Assembly: GCF_947492405.1 (NCBI RefSeq)
Contig: NZ_CANLMP010000009.1
Location: 1 to 64,000 of the forward strand
DNA: 64,000 nucleotides
Direction: 5' to 3'
From: an uncultured Aquimarina sp.
Lineage (GTDB): Bacteria > Bacteroidota > Bacteroidia > Flavobacteriales > Flavobacteriaceae
Shown here piece after piece: positions 27,666 through 35,588 of this stretch; positions within the stretch are counted from its first letter, which is position 1; every line of letters begins with the position of its first letter. The notes under the pieces are model-generated. The model worked only from the letters and a program-made list of their open reading frames with translations. It made no database searches and was not told the DNA's origin. The position numbers and the translations under genes are program-made.

Positions 27666-29159
27666 ATGAAAAAAATTATTACGCTAATTTTAGGGCTTTT
27701 CCTTGTCCTATCATGTTCTCAAGAAGATTCCACCGAAATTATTGATGAAAGCTCAGATTCTCAAAAAATTCTTTCTATTGAAGAAATAAACTCTTTTATA
27801 GAAAAACAACTTAAGCAAAATGGGGATTTAGATTGGACTACAGATGCATCAGCACATATATTATATAGTGCAGTAATGCATGGAGGTGAAGTGTTGACAA
27901 TCGGTTTTGGGGAAAAGGGAGAAAGTTTTGTTGATGGAACTCAAAGATCTCCTAGACTAAACAATGTTATAGAAGGTATATATAAAACCATACAAGATGT
28001 AGAAGGAGTGACACGTTCTAATGTTCAGGTAGCAGAAGATGGTTTATTGAATGTTTTAGATGTGAAAATCACAAAATTGGAGACAATTGTAGAGTTAAAA
28101 GCAATGGATAATATTCGCTATTTAGAACCTAATGGATATGGATTTTATCTTAAGCAGGAAGCACAACAAAAATCTGCAGGATGTAGTCAAAGCGGACAAT
28201 CAATCAATAGCGGTGACTACAGCGTGATCTCTCCTAATGCAAGATTACCTTGGAACTACAAAAATCATAATATTGATGATGCTTGGAGCCTTAGTACAGG
28301 AGCAGGAATTACCGTGGGTCTAATAGATACTGGATTATCTGCTAATCAAAACCTTTTAGGAAATGGGTTTAATGATGGGGATTCGAATGGTAGGTTTGTA
28401 CAACGTTTTGGGACATTTATTGATTCTCCTTGGTGGTGGTCTAATAACATTGATGGACCTAATGATAGATGTGGTCACGGAACTCAGATGGCATCCGCTA
28501 TAGCATCACCACGAAATAATGATTTTATGCCAGTTGGCGTTGCATACAATTCTAATTTGGTAGCTTATAGAGGAACAGAGGATGTTGTTTTAAACGATTA
28601 TCATGAACGTAAAGGAGTAAGTAATGCGCTAAAAGCATTAGGAAATAGAAGTGATGTTAAAATAATTTCGATGTCTGTTGGATATCCTTGGTCAATTGGT
28701 AATGTAAAAGATGCAGTAAAATATGCATACGGAAAAGGTAAAATGATCATGGCAGCTGGTGGAACTTCAACTACTTTTACGAATTGGTATGGAGTTATAT
28801 TTCCAGCAAGCATGAGTGAAACTGTTGCAGTAACGGGATTAAAAGATAATGGATATAATCGCTGTGATATTTGTCATGATGGTAATAAAATCGATTTTAC
28901 TATTATTATGCAGAGAGCAAGTAATACTAGTAGAACGGTACCAGTATTAGGGTTTAATGGTGGTTCACAATCTTATGTTGGCGGATCTTCTGTAGCAACA
29001 GCCATGACAGCCGGTATTGCTGCATTAGTTTGGTCACGTAACCCTAATATGTCTAGAGCACAAGTATTGGATAAGTTAAAAAGAGCTGGGGAGTTTTATC
29101 CTAATCGTAATAGCAAGTTCGGTTATGGTAATATAGATGCATTGAAAGCGGTACAATAA
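27666..29159 (+). CDS. S8 family serine peptidase (subtilisin-like), lipoprotein
   Basis: The 497-aa protein has a lipoprotein signal with lipobox LVLSCS, so it is probably anchored in the outer membrane. An N-terminal about 150-residue segment is likely the pro-region. The catalytic triad is visible: Asp221 in VGLIDTGLS, His271 in CGHGTQMASAIASP, and Ser442 in GGSSVATAMTAG. The C-terminus ends with the last helix of the catalytic domain (GYGNIDALKAVQ), so there is no T9SS domain. It stands alone between a long upstream region and a terminator. Confidence 0.92.
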   Translation: MKKIITLILGLFLVLSCSQEDSTEIIDESSDSQKILSIEEINSFIEKQLKQNGDLDWTTDASAHILYSAVMHGGEVLTIGFGEKGESFVDGTQRSPRLNNVIEGIYKTIQDVEGVTRSNVQVAEDGLLNVLDVKITKLETIVELKAMDNIRYLEPNGYGFYLKQEAQQKSAGCSQSGQSINSGDYSVISPNARLPWNYKNHNIDDAWSLSTGAGITVGLIDTGLSANQNLLGNGFNDGDSNGRFVQRFGTFIDSPWWWSNNIDGPNDRCGHGTQMASAIASPRNNDFMPVGVAYNSNLVAYRGTEDVVLNDYHERKGVSNALKALGNRSDVKIISMSVGYPWSIGNVKDAVKYAYGKGKMIMAAGGTSTTFTNWYGVIFPASMSETVAVTGLKDNGYNRCDICHDGNKIDFTIIMQRASNTSRTVPVLGFNGGSQSYVGGSSVATAMTAGIAALVWSRNPNMSRAQVLDKLKRAGEFYPNRNSKFGYGNIDALKAVQ

Positions 29160-29197
29160 TAAGTGAATTAGCAATTGTAGTTACTAATACATGTAAG

Positions 29198-29231
29198 AAG
29201 TGGGGTCTCTCTGGGGATTCCACTTTTTTTA
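29198..29231 (+). terminator. Terminator after subtilase
   Basis: AAGTGG (29198-29203) pairs with CCACTT (29220-29225), followed by a T run. The GC-rich loop adds pairs. Confidence 0.65.
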
Positions 29232-29256
29232 TTCTATTTTTTTGTGTAAAACGAAG

Positions 29257-29898
29257 TTATATAACTCTGCTAATTGTTAGTCCATCTCTAATCGGTAATA
29301 ATACCGTTTCTACACGTTTATCTTCTGCAAGTAATTTGTTATAAACCAAAAGTGCCTGGGTAGAAAGATCATCTTCTGCAAGATCTTCAATTACCTTTCC
29401 GCTCCAAAGAACATTATCGGATAAAATAATACCACCTGGATTCATCTTGTCTATTATTAATTCAAAATAAGTTGAATAATTTGGTTTATCAGCATCTATA
29501 AAGACTAAATCAAATTTTATATCCAAATTAGGTATGATTTCTGTAGCATTACCTATATGCTGATGTATTTGATCGCTATAGGAAGAAAGATCAAAATATT
29601 TTCGCTGAAAATCTTCTAATTCTTCATTGATATCGATAGTGTGTAAAACACCATCTTTTTTCATTCCTTCTGCCAGGCATAAAGCGGAGTAACCAGTATA
29701 GGTCCCTATTTCTAAAATAGTTTTTGGATTGATCAATTTAGAAAGCATACTCAAAACACGACCCTGATAAGGACCACTAAGCATACGAGGTTGTAATATC
29801 TTTTGATATGTTTCTCTGGTTAATTGTTGTAGTAATTCAGGTTCTTTTTCGGTATGATTTACTACATAAGTATCTAATGCTTCAGGTATGAAGTGCAT
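29257..29898 (-). CDS. Class I SAM-dependent O-methyltransferase (caffeoyl-CoA OMT/COMT-like family 3)
   Basis: The 213-aa cytosolic enzyme carries SAM-binding motif I as ILEIGTYTGYSALCLAEGM, then the acidic loop LHTIDINEELEDF. The metal/substrate motif VFIDADKPNY and GGIILSDNVLWSGKV are characteristic of the divalent-cation-dependent family 3 O-methyltransferases. Length is normal for the family. The physiological substrate cannot be told. Confidence 0.9.
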   Translation of the reverse strand: MHFIPEALDTYVVNHTEKEPELLQQLTRETYQKILQPRMLSGPYQGRVLSMLSKLINPKTILEIGTYTGYSALCLAEGMKKDGVLHTIDINEELEDFQRKYFDLSSYSDQIHQHIGNATEIIPNLDIKFDLVFIDADKPNYSTYFELIIDKMNPGGIILSDNVLWSGKVIEDLAEDDLSTQALLVYNKLLAEDKRVETVLLPIRDGLTISRVI

Positions 29899-29914
29899 GG
29901 CTTAACTTTTTTTA

Positions 29915-29922
29915 CAAAGCTA
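29915..29922 (-). promoter_or_regulatory. -7 box of the O-methyltransferase gene
   Basis: On the minus strand TAGCTTTG matches TAnnTTTG exactly and lies 16 bp before the ATG at 29898, giving a leader of about 10 nt. Confidence 0.65.
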
Positions 29923-29944
29923 TTGATTATATAATATTCAATAA

Positions 29945-29978
29945 AAAAATATCGAGAAAATACTTTCTCGATATTTTT
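29945..29978 (-). terminator. Terminator of the GG-peptide operon
   Basis: A 15-bp perfect stem (29945-29959 with 29964-29978) surrounds a 4-nt loop and has A and T runs on both sides, so it can work in both directions. It lies 16 bp after the stop of the last GG-leader peptide gene. Confidence 0.85.
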
Positions 29979-29994
29979 AAAACATTGTTTTAGT

Positions 29995-30216
29995 TTATCC
30001 TAAACCACTACATGTTCCTCCTTGTCCGCCACAGATGTCTGCTAGTTGACTTAAAGCATCATTTATAGATTTTGCAGGAAAGATATGTGCATGACTCTCT
30101 CCAGAACTACCTATTAAACCACAATGACAATCGAAGGATTGTCCACCGTTTATTTGTTTTTGAATGCTTTTGTTTAATACTTGTATTCCTTCAATGTTTA
30201 AAAAATTGTTTTTCAT
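29995..30216 (-). CDS. GG-leader peptide precursor 1 (bacteriocin/RiPP-like)
   Basis: The 73-aa protein has a leader of about 26 residues ending in KSIQKQINGG, with hydrophobic spacing L-I-G-V-L. This is the double-glycine leader of Bacteroidota natural-product precursors, normally cut during export by a peptidase-containing ABC transporter. The core of about 47 residues has four Cys: a CHC pair at its start and a second pair in ICGGQGGTC near its end, with a helical stretch between them. Gly and Ser are frequent. No modification enzyme or ABC transporter is seen in the window. It is the last gene of the minus-strand operon. Confidence 0.72.
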   Translation of the reverse strand: MKNNFLNIEGIQVLNKSIQKQINGGQSFDCHCGLIGSSGESHAHIFPAKSINDALSQLADICGGQGGTCSGLG

Positions 30217-30333
30217 TGTATATATTTAAAAATTATTAATAGCCTTGAATACCATAATGTTAAAGGCTTTGATGTTTCTCTAACCTAGCTTTTCTAATGA
30301 CCTAGAGATAGAGATACTATAAGTGCTAATTTA

Positions 30334-30552
30334 TCAAGCTAATTGGCGAGGTGATAAAGTTCCAGAACAATGTGCTCCCGAGGAACAATATTTGTTTACA
30401 TCAGCTTGAATTTCACTAATGCTAGAGTAATTGCCACTCCAGGTACCAGAAATGTCATTACATGAGCAAGTTACCGTACCACCATTAATAGTTTCTAATT
30501 GATTTTTTTTAAGAATTTCAACACCTTTAAGGTTTAAAATGTTTTGTAACAT
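30334..30552 (-). CDS. GG-leader peptide precursor 2
   Basis: I place the start at ATG 30552 (72 aa). A TTG at 30597 would extend the frame into the 51-bp repeat and spoil the usual leader length. The leader ends KNQLETINGG and has the same L-x-G-V-x-x-L-x-K spacing as its neighbour. The core shares the neighbour's Cys plan: CSC at the beginning, then about 24 residues, then CSSGAHC. The two are therefore one precursor family despite low residue identity. An AGCCTT/AAGGCT hairpin follows between the genes. Confidence 0.72.
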   Translation of the reverse strand: MLQNILNLKGVEILKKNQLETINGGTVTCSCNDISGTWSGNYSSISEIQADVNKYCSSGAHCSGTLSPRQLA

Positions 30553-30576
30553 AATATTGGATTTATGAATTATTAT

Positions 30577-30627
30577 TTCTTGATCATTTATAGACAATCA
30601 AGTTTTTGTCTACTCTTCGCGAATGAG
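30577..30627 (-). repeat. 51-bp structured repeat, copy 1 (pseudoknot-like), before precursor 2
   Basis: It is identical to 31618-31668 at 50 of 51 positions. On the minus strand two 6-bp stems interleave. TAGACA (30612-30607) pairs with TGTCTA (30596-30591). CTTGAT (30602-30597) pairs with ATCAAG (30584-30579). The loops are 4, 0 and 6 nt. A TTCGCGAA palindrome precedes them. It starts 13 nt after the stop of the tectonin-like gene and ends 24 nt before the ATG of precursor 2. Confidence 0.8.
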
Positions 30628-30640
30628 ATGTTTTTTTAGA

Positions 30641-31522
30641 TTAGAAAGGACATAATGGGGTGCCATTAAATCTGATAAGGCAGCCTATGTATGATTTGTT
30701 ATAACCATTAGAGATTAACGGAAAGTCTCCTCTAACTGCTATGTTAGTACCGATTCCTCTTACCTTACACCAAACCTGATCAAATACATATACGTCATAG
30801 CCATTACTTCCTTTAGGAGTATTTCCTACAATATATAAATGAGGTTTGCTTCCTTTTCCTTCGGCAATATCTCTAGCCTTTCCAGGGAATTTTTGCCATC
30901 TACCATTAACTCTTTTGTATATGTCACTATGCTTATTAACTAACCAGGCTTGTGCATCAGAGTTTCCGGCAGCAATTCTTTTTCCTCTACCTCCTGTCTT
31001 ATTCCATCGGTTATTTTCTCTTTTATAAACATCATATTCTCCCCCTCTATCAGAATCGCCAAGAATGTAAACATCACCTCGTTCGTTTGCCCCTATATCA
31101 GTTGCTTTACCACTCATGCGAGTCCATCTGGAATTTGTTTGGGTAGAAGGATAATAGGTAGATCTGAAAATTTCATTTTTATGATTTGTAATCCAGATTA
31201 CATTATTTCCATCTACAGTTATTCTTCTTGCTTGTCCACCAAGATAGATCCACCTCCCATCAGATTCATTAAATGCGTAGACACCTCTATTTCCTGCTAC
31301 TTTGAATATGTTCTTTGAATTTGCGGCTACATCAATAGCATCACCAGGTAAAATGTTATATGTGATTTCATCACCACAAGAGATTTTACTAAATGCGCTT
31401 ATTTCTTCAGTTTCCGGCTTTGATTGTTCTAAAGATTCGTCAAAAGATTCTATATCTTCTGAGGAGCAAGACATAAGGATAAATACAAAAAGATTTAAAA
31501 AATAAATTAATACTTTTTTCAT
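30641..31522 (-). CDS. Tectonin-like beta-propeller lipoprotein
   Basis: The 293-aa protein has a lipoprotein signal with lipobox ILMSCSS. About five repeats of roughly 35-40 residues follow. Each ends in a W-containing strand and contains GKA-like turns: GGQARRITVDGNNVIWITN, MSGKATDIGANERGDVYILG, GGRGKRIAAGNSDAQAWLVN and FPGKARDIAEGKGSKPHLYI. This is the tectonin/TECPR beta-propeller pattern, found in lectins and bacterial-surface recognition proteins. A carbohydrate- or LPS-binding role is inference. It is flanked on both sides by the 51-bp repeat, within the CHAT/GG-peptide operon. Confidence 0.78.
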   Translation of the reverse strand: MKKVLIYFLNLFVFILMSCSSEDIESFDESLEQSKPETEEISAFSKISCGDEITYNILPGDAIDVAANSKNIFKVAGNRGVYAFNESDGRWIYLGGQARRITVDGNNVIWITNHKNEIFRSTYYPSTQTNSRWTRMSGKATDIGANERGDVYILGDSDRGGEYDVYKRENNRWNKTGGRGKRIAAGNSDAQAWLVNKHSDIYKRVNGRWQKFPGKARDIAEGKGSKPHLYIVGNTPKGSNGYDVYVFDQVWCKVRGIGTNIAVRGDFPLISNGYNKSYIGCLIRFNGTPLCPF

Positions 31523-31617
31523 AATAAAAAAATTAAAAGTGATTGATAATTTATGTATATCTATTTATTAATTAGCATGTTATGTTTTAACTTAATTAAT
31601 AAATGTTTTAAAAAATA

Positions 31618-31668
31618 TTCTTGATCATTTATAGACAATCAAGCTTTTGTCTACTCTTCGCGAATGAG
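31618..31668 (-). repeat. 51-bp structured repeat, copy 2, before the tectonin-like gene
   Basis: This is the second copy. The only difference from copy 1 is in the 4-nt loop (AAAG instead of AAAA on the minus strand), so all paired arms are kept. It lies 48 nt after the stop of the CHAT gene and 95 nt before the tectonin-like ATG. A T run (ATTTTTT) follows on the minus strand, so this copy could also act as a terminator or attenuator. Confidence 0.8.
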
Positions 31669-31716
31669 GTTTCATAGAGTAGTTCAGGAAGAAATATTCT
31701 GTTACCCAAAAAAAAA

Positions 31717-34422
31717 TTATTTTTTTGAATTTTTTTTATGAAGAATAAAAATGAAAAGAAAAGAAGTTAAGATCCCTACAAGTAAAAACCAGCTATTTAT
31801 TGAGGAATACATGGGCTCAGGATTTCCTATAAGAACAAGAGAAGACCAGTAGTAAGGCGAAACTTCACTGAGTGAATGATTTTTAAGATAGTCGAGTTTA
31901 GCTCGTCTAAGAGCTTCAGGTTTGGATTTTCCTTCTTTTAGATAGGTGTAGAAATCAGTAATAATTTCTTGTGTAGACTGGTCATCAGCTTTCCATAATG
32001 TAGAGACCACACTATTAGCACCAGTATTAAAAAAACCACGCGCCAGACTCATGACACCTTCTCCTTTTTGTAATTTCCCAAGAGAGGTGTTACAGGCACT
32101 TAAGGTTACAAGTTCTGCATTGTTTTTAGTACTATAAATATCGTTTAGCGTAATATTCTTGGTACTTGTGGCTATCCAAGGTGTGATGGAATCATTAGCA
32201 TTAGCGTGAGTAGAAAGATGAATTATTTTATAATCAGCTAAAGAGTTTAGTAAGTTTTGCTGTGAAGCTTCTTCTTTTAGTAAGATATCACTATCGAATT
32301 TTTTAGCAGCTGTATTTATTTCTGTACTACTTTTAGTAAGAGTGTTGAGGTTTTTATAATTAATAGGAGCAAAGCCTAAAAACTCTTTTTGATGTGTTCT
32401 TTTTAGATCGGTGTTTTGTTCAAGAAAAGAGATAGAATAGGCATAGCTTATAAGATAATCTTCTACTAAATATTTCTCGTTTTTCTGGATTAATATTTCA
32501 AAAGGAATACTCAGTAAGTTTTCGTCAGGAAGGATAATGATTTTACCTCTGTTATCATAAAATATGTTCTCTGGTAAAAGTTTATTGTGTAATTCTTTAC
32601 TAACTTTTTGAAATGCTGTTTGATCTATTTTTGAGGTAAATGGCTTTGAAGCAAGTACATTGAATTTAGAAATATATTTTTGAATCAACGGAATATTATG
32701 TATCTCAAAAAGTGCTTGTTTATTTTTGGAAATAATTAATCCATATCCCGACTCATCATTAAGGATATAATGAATGAAAGTTGAATTCGTTTTTGAAGCT
32801 TCTTTGATAACCTTTTTATAAGGTAATATGTTTGTTTTTACCTTATATTTATAATATTTAGGAAACTTGTTTTGTAAAGAATCTAAAAAGGATTTATATT
32901 GTTCTTTAATGTCAAACAGTTGAAGTGAACGAGTTTCGTCATTGTATTTTTGTGATAATGGTTTGTTTTGAATTCTTGCGATCTTGCGCTTGAAAGAACG
33001 CTCTCTTTTAATTATGCTATCAGGAACATTAAAAAAGGTTTTAGAACGTTCTTTGGTTAGATCTTCTAATAATAATAAAGCTTTATTCTTTTCTAAATAA
33101 TAATATGCCAATTCTGGGTCATTCAGTAAATAACAGATTTTTACTAAATTGATATAGATATCGGATGCCAGACCTCTCCAAAACAACTTTGACTCTTGAT
33201 GCGTGCTTTCTAGTTTTATCAGATCGATTTGTTGATCGGCTTGTTTTAAATAGAATAAAGCGTCTTCTAATAATTCTTTAGAGCTTTCATCCTCATATCT
33301 TTTAATTTGGGTAATCGCAATGTTTTTCAAAAGCTCTATTCCTAGATTTTGATCACTTAGTTTAATGGTTTGTTTATCAGTAAGTTTCGTTTTTTTAAAA
33401 TTAGTTTTTAATTTATCCAGAGAAAGATTTAATGATTTATAGGCTTTATCATATTCTTTTCGATCTAGGTAGGCAAGTCCTAAACTAGATAATACAGTAG
33501 CATTTAGGTTTTTATCGTTGTGCGTGTATGTAAATGCTTTTTTAAAATAAAATAAAGTAGAATCATTATCGATATTTCGATAAACATAGCCAATGTTGTT
33601 ATTAATAAGACATAAGATTCTGTTGTTATTTAACTCTTTTGCAATTGACAAAGCCTTTTTGTAATAAGGTAAACTTGCACAAGGGTTAAAAAGGTTTTCA
33701 TAATTATATAGATTTCCCAACCTTTGATGTATTAGATATTCATCCAATAAAGAGTAATCTATTTTATTCTTTATGGTGTCCAACTTTTTTAGGCTTTCAA
33801 TTCCCTTTATAATATTTTCATCATCTAATATATTTTGATAATTATCAGATAATAATAATGTGGTATCAAATAGCTTTCGGTATTTCTGTTCTTTTCTAAA
33901 TTCTTCAATTGCTTTAAGAAAGTAGGTGGTTGCTACATGAAAGTTAGCTTCGAGATTATAGTTTATTGCAATTTTTTTATAAATCTCTCCTAATTTGTTT
34001 TTATTCTCCTTTATCCTTAAGATTTTAAAATGTATATCATTAGAACTAGCATAATCTTCAATTCTTGAATAAAAATCTGCTAATAGTCCAAGATTATATG
34101 TGTAGAGTTTTTCATTTTTTGGTATAAATGTTCTAAAGAACTTAACTGCTTTTTCGGATTTTAGAGTACCTATATCAAAATGTTTGTTTTTATATAACCA
34201 AAATGAAAAAGCAGTTAAATCAATTCCATACTGTAAAGAATCTTTATCGGTTAAATGTTTTTTCAATAACTCCTCAACCGCACATATTTTATTGGTATCG
34301 GTATAATTTTCAGTATTTCTGATTTTATAATATGCTACTGATGGTTTTTGAGCAAAAGAAACTATACAACATAATACTAAAAATATGCCTATATACTTTT
34401 TAGAAAGTTTGATTTTAGACAT
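31717..34422 (-). CDS. Exported TPR-CHAT caspase-like protease with C-terminal membrane anchor
   Basis: The 901-aa protein has a signal peptide (IGIFLVLCCIVSFAQ). TPR-like helical repeats cover about residues 30-440, a charged coil follows, and the CHAT domain occupies about 560-870. The caspase-type dyad is present: His739 in IIHLSTHAN and Cys777 in VTLSACNTS, with the typical GEGVMSLARGFF and STLW segments after it. A final hydrophobic helix (about 876-893) and a Lys-rich end anchor it in the inner membrane, leaving TPR and CHAT in the periplasm. CHAT proteases with TPR sensors are often activated by a bound partner. It lies 30 nt after a small lipoprotein gene and is divergent from an ECF sigma factor. 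Confidence 0.87.
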   Translation of the reverse strand: MSKIKLSKKYIGIFLVLCCIVSFAQKPSVAYYKIRNTENYTDTNKICAVEELLKKHLTDKDSLQYGIDLTAFSFWLYKNKHFDIGTLKSEKAVKFFRTFIPKNEKLYTYNLGLLADFYSRIEDYASSNDIHFKILRIKENKNKLGEIYKKIAINYNLEANFHVATTYFLKAIEEFRKEQKYRKLFDTTLLLSDNYQNILDDENIIKGIESLKKLDTIKNKIDYSLLDEYLIHQRLGNLYNYENLFNPCASLPYYKKALSIAKELNNNRILCLINNNIGYVYRNIDNDSTLFYFKKAFTYTHNDKNLNATVLSSLGLAYLDRKEYDKAYKSLNLSLDKLKTNFKKTKLTDKQTIKLSDQNLGIELLKNIAITQIKRYEDESSKELLEDALFYLKQADQQIDLIKLESTHQESKLFWRGLASDIYINLVKICYLLNDPELAYYYLEKNKALLLLEDLTKERSKTFFNVPDSIIKRERSFKRKIARIQNKPLSQKYNDETRSLQLFDIKEQYKSFLDSLQNKFPKYYKYKVKTNILPYKKVIKEASKTNSTFIHYILNDESGYGLIISKNKQALFEIHNIPLIQKYISKFNVLASKPFTSKIDQTAFQKVSKELHNKLLPENIFYDNRGKIIILPDENLLSIPFEILIQKNEKYLVEDYLISYAYSISFLEQNTDLKRTHQKEFLGFAPINYKNLNTLTKSSTEINTAAKKFDSDILLKEEASQQNLLNSLADYKIIHLSTHANANDSITPWIATSTKNITLNDIYSTKNNAELVTLSACNTSLGKLQKGEGVMSLARGFFNTGANSVVSTLWKADDQSTQEIITDFYTYLKEGKSKPEALRRAKLDYLKNHSLSEVSPYYWSSLVLIGNPEPMYSSINSWFLLVGILTSFLFIFILHKKNSKK

Positions 34423-34452
34423 ATTTTTATTGAAGCAATTATAATTAAAATT

Positions 34453-34902
34453 TTATTGGTCGCTCCCAAATGGGTCTGTTGGTTCGTCTGGAGCAGGTGG
34501 AGTAGAAGGACAACCTCCTCTAGGACACCCGCTTGAAAGGACATAAGTACCATTAGTATCGCCACCTGGATTTGCTTGATTATACTCAAGAAAATCCGAG
34601 CAATCTGTATACCATATCTCTGTATTACCATTCACTGATTTAATGCCTAGAAAAAAGTTATAAGAATTCCTAATAGCCGCTTTTTGAGAAGGAGTTAATG
34701 TTGGGTCATTAAATGTATATTCAATCTCACAGCCTTCTAAAAGATACCCTTCATTTCCTGTGTTATTGTTTGAAAAATTTTTTCCATTATATTCTTCAAT
34801 TAATTTTAGGTCTTCTTCAAAAATTTCTGGTTCATCATAAGAACAATTTTGAAAAAGAAATAAAACTGTCCCGATTAATAAAATGTTTGCAATTTTTTTC
34901 AT
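34453..34902 (-). CDS. Small lipoprotein with Cys-rich tail, head of CHAT operon
   Basis: The start is ATG 34902 (149 aa); the GTG directly before it is less likely. A lipobox lies in LFLFQNCSYDEPEIF. Residues about 55-115 hold PTLTPSQKAAIRNSYNFFLG and ILYTDCSDFLEY-like segments. The C-terminus is GCPRGGCPSTPPAPDEP, a short Cys/Pro/Gly-rich tail. I do not recognise the family. The tail resembles the core of GG-leader peptide 3 (GCPHGMC). It could be a substrate, sensor or immunity-type partner of the CHAT protease; this is inferred from position alone. Confidence 0.68.
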   Translation of the reverse strand: MKKIANILLIGTVLFLFQNCSYDEPEIFEEDLKLIEEYNGKNFSNNNTGNEGYLLEGCEIEYTFNDPTLTPSQKAAIRNSYNFFLGIKSVNGNTEIWYTDCSDFLEYNQANPGGDTNGTYVLSSGCPRGGCPSTPPAPDEPTDPFGSDQ

Positions 34903-34978
34903 CACGTAAGTTTGTTTAAAATTATTAATATTTATTTGTTTTGAAAACCTTATGATAAATAGTTTTCACACTATAGTT

Positions 34979-34995
34979 CAAAATAATTAGCTTTG
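34979..34995. promoter_or_regulatory. Back-to-back -7 boxes of the divergent CHAT and sigma-factor operons
   Basis: On the plus strand TAGCTTTG (34988-34995) is an exact TAnnTTTG box, 33 nt before the sigma-factor ATG. On the minus strand TTATTTTG (34986-34979) is a 7/8 match for the lipoprotein-CHAT operon. The two boxes are 1 bp apart, so the promoters would compete or share a regulator. Confidence 0.6.
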
Positions 34996-35027
34996 TTACC
35001 CAGATCTAAGATTTTAGCATATAATTA

Positions 35028-35588
35028 ATGAAGGATAATGAGTATTTTATTGAGGGAATATTGCAATCTGATGAAAAGGTCATTATGGATATTTATACCT
35101 CTTTCTTCCCAAAATGCTTAAAATTTGTCATGCATAATAAAGGACAGCGTGTAGATGCAGAAGATATTTTTCAGAAAGTATTAATGCAAATTTCGGCTAG
35201 AATTAGATGTAGAGAGTTAAAAACTATCAACTCTACTTTTGAAGCTTATATGTTTACAGCCTGTAAAAATTTATGGCGTAGAGAATTAAATAAAAGAAAA
35301 CGGGTAACAAATATAGAAGTAAAGGAACTGGTAAGTGAAGAATCGGATATGGCGTACGCTTTACTTGAACAAGAAAGATGGGAATTGTTTAAAGAAAAAT
35401 TAGAAAAACTATCTGATAATTGTAAACAGGTATTAATGCTGTTTCTAAAGAAAGTATCTTATGCAGATATTGTCGTTCAATTGTCATATTCTTCGGAGAC
35501 AGTTGCAAGACAGCGCGTTTTTAAGTGTAAAGCTAAATTAATTAAAAGTGTAAAATCCGATGAACGATTTGAAAATTTGATGTCATAA
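35028..35588 (+). CDS. ECF-type sigma-70 factor
   Basis: The 186-aa protein has region 2 as YTSFFPKCLKFVMHNKGQRVDAEDIFQKVLMQI and ...FEAYMFTACKNLWRRELNKRK. Region 4 is ELFKEKLEKLSDNCKQVLMLFLKKVSYADIVVQLSYSSETVARQRVFKCKAKL, with a helix-turn-helix. It redirects RNA polymerase to a small promoter set. Its stop overlaps the ATG of the next gene (TAATG), the normal arrangement of an ECF sigma factor with its regulator. Its targets may include the neighbouring minus-strand operon. Confidence 0.88.
   Translation: MKDNEYFIEGILQSDEKVIMDIYTSFFPKCLKFVMHNKGQRVDAEDIFQKVLMQISARIRCRELKTINSTFEAYMFTACKNLWRRELNKRKRVTNIEVKELVSEESDMAYALLEQERWELFKEKLEKLSDNCKQVLMLFLKKVSYADIVVQLSYSSETVARQRVFKCKAKLIKSVKSDERFENLMS

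Noticed and set aside
30553..30597. Longer N-terminus of GG precursor 2 from TTG 30597
   Set aside because: It would lie in the 51-bp structured repeat and give a leader too long for this precursor class; ATG 30552 gives the usual leader.
30846..31505. Several plus-strand frames opposite the tectonin-like gene
   Set aside because: They are shadows of a lipoprotein gene with clear signal and repeats; their translations are low in normal protein features.
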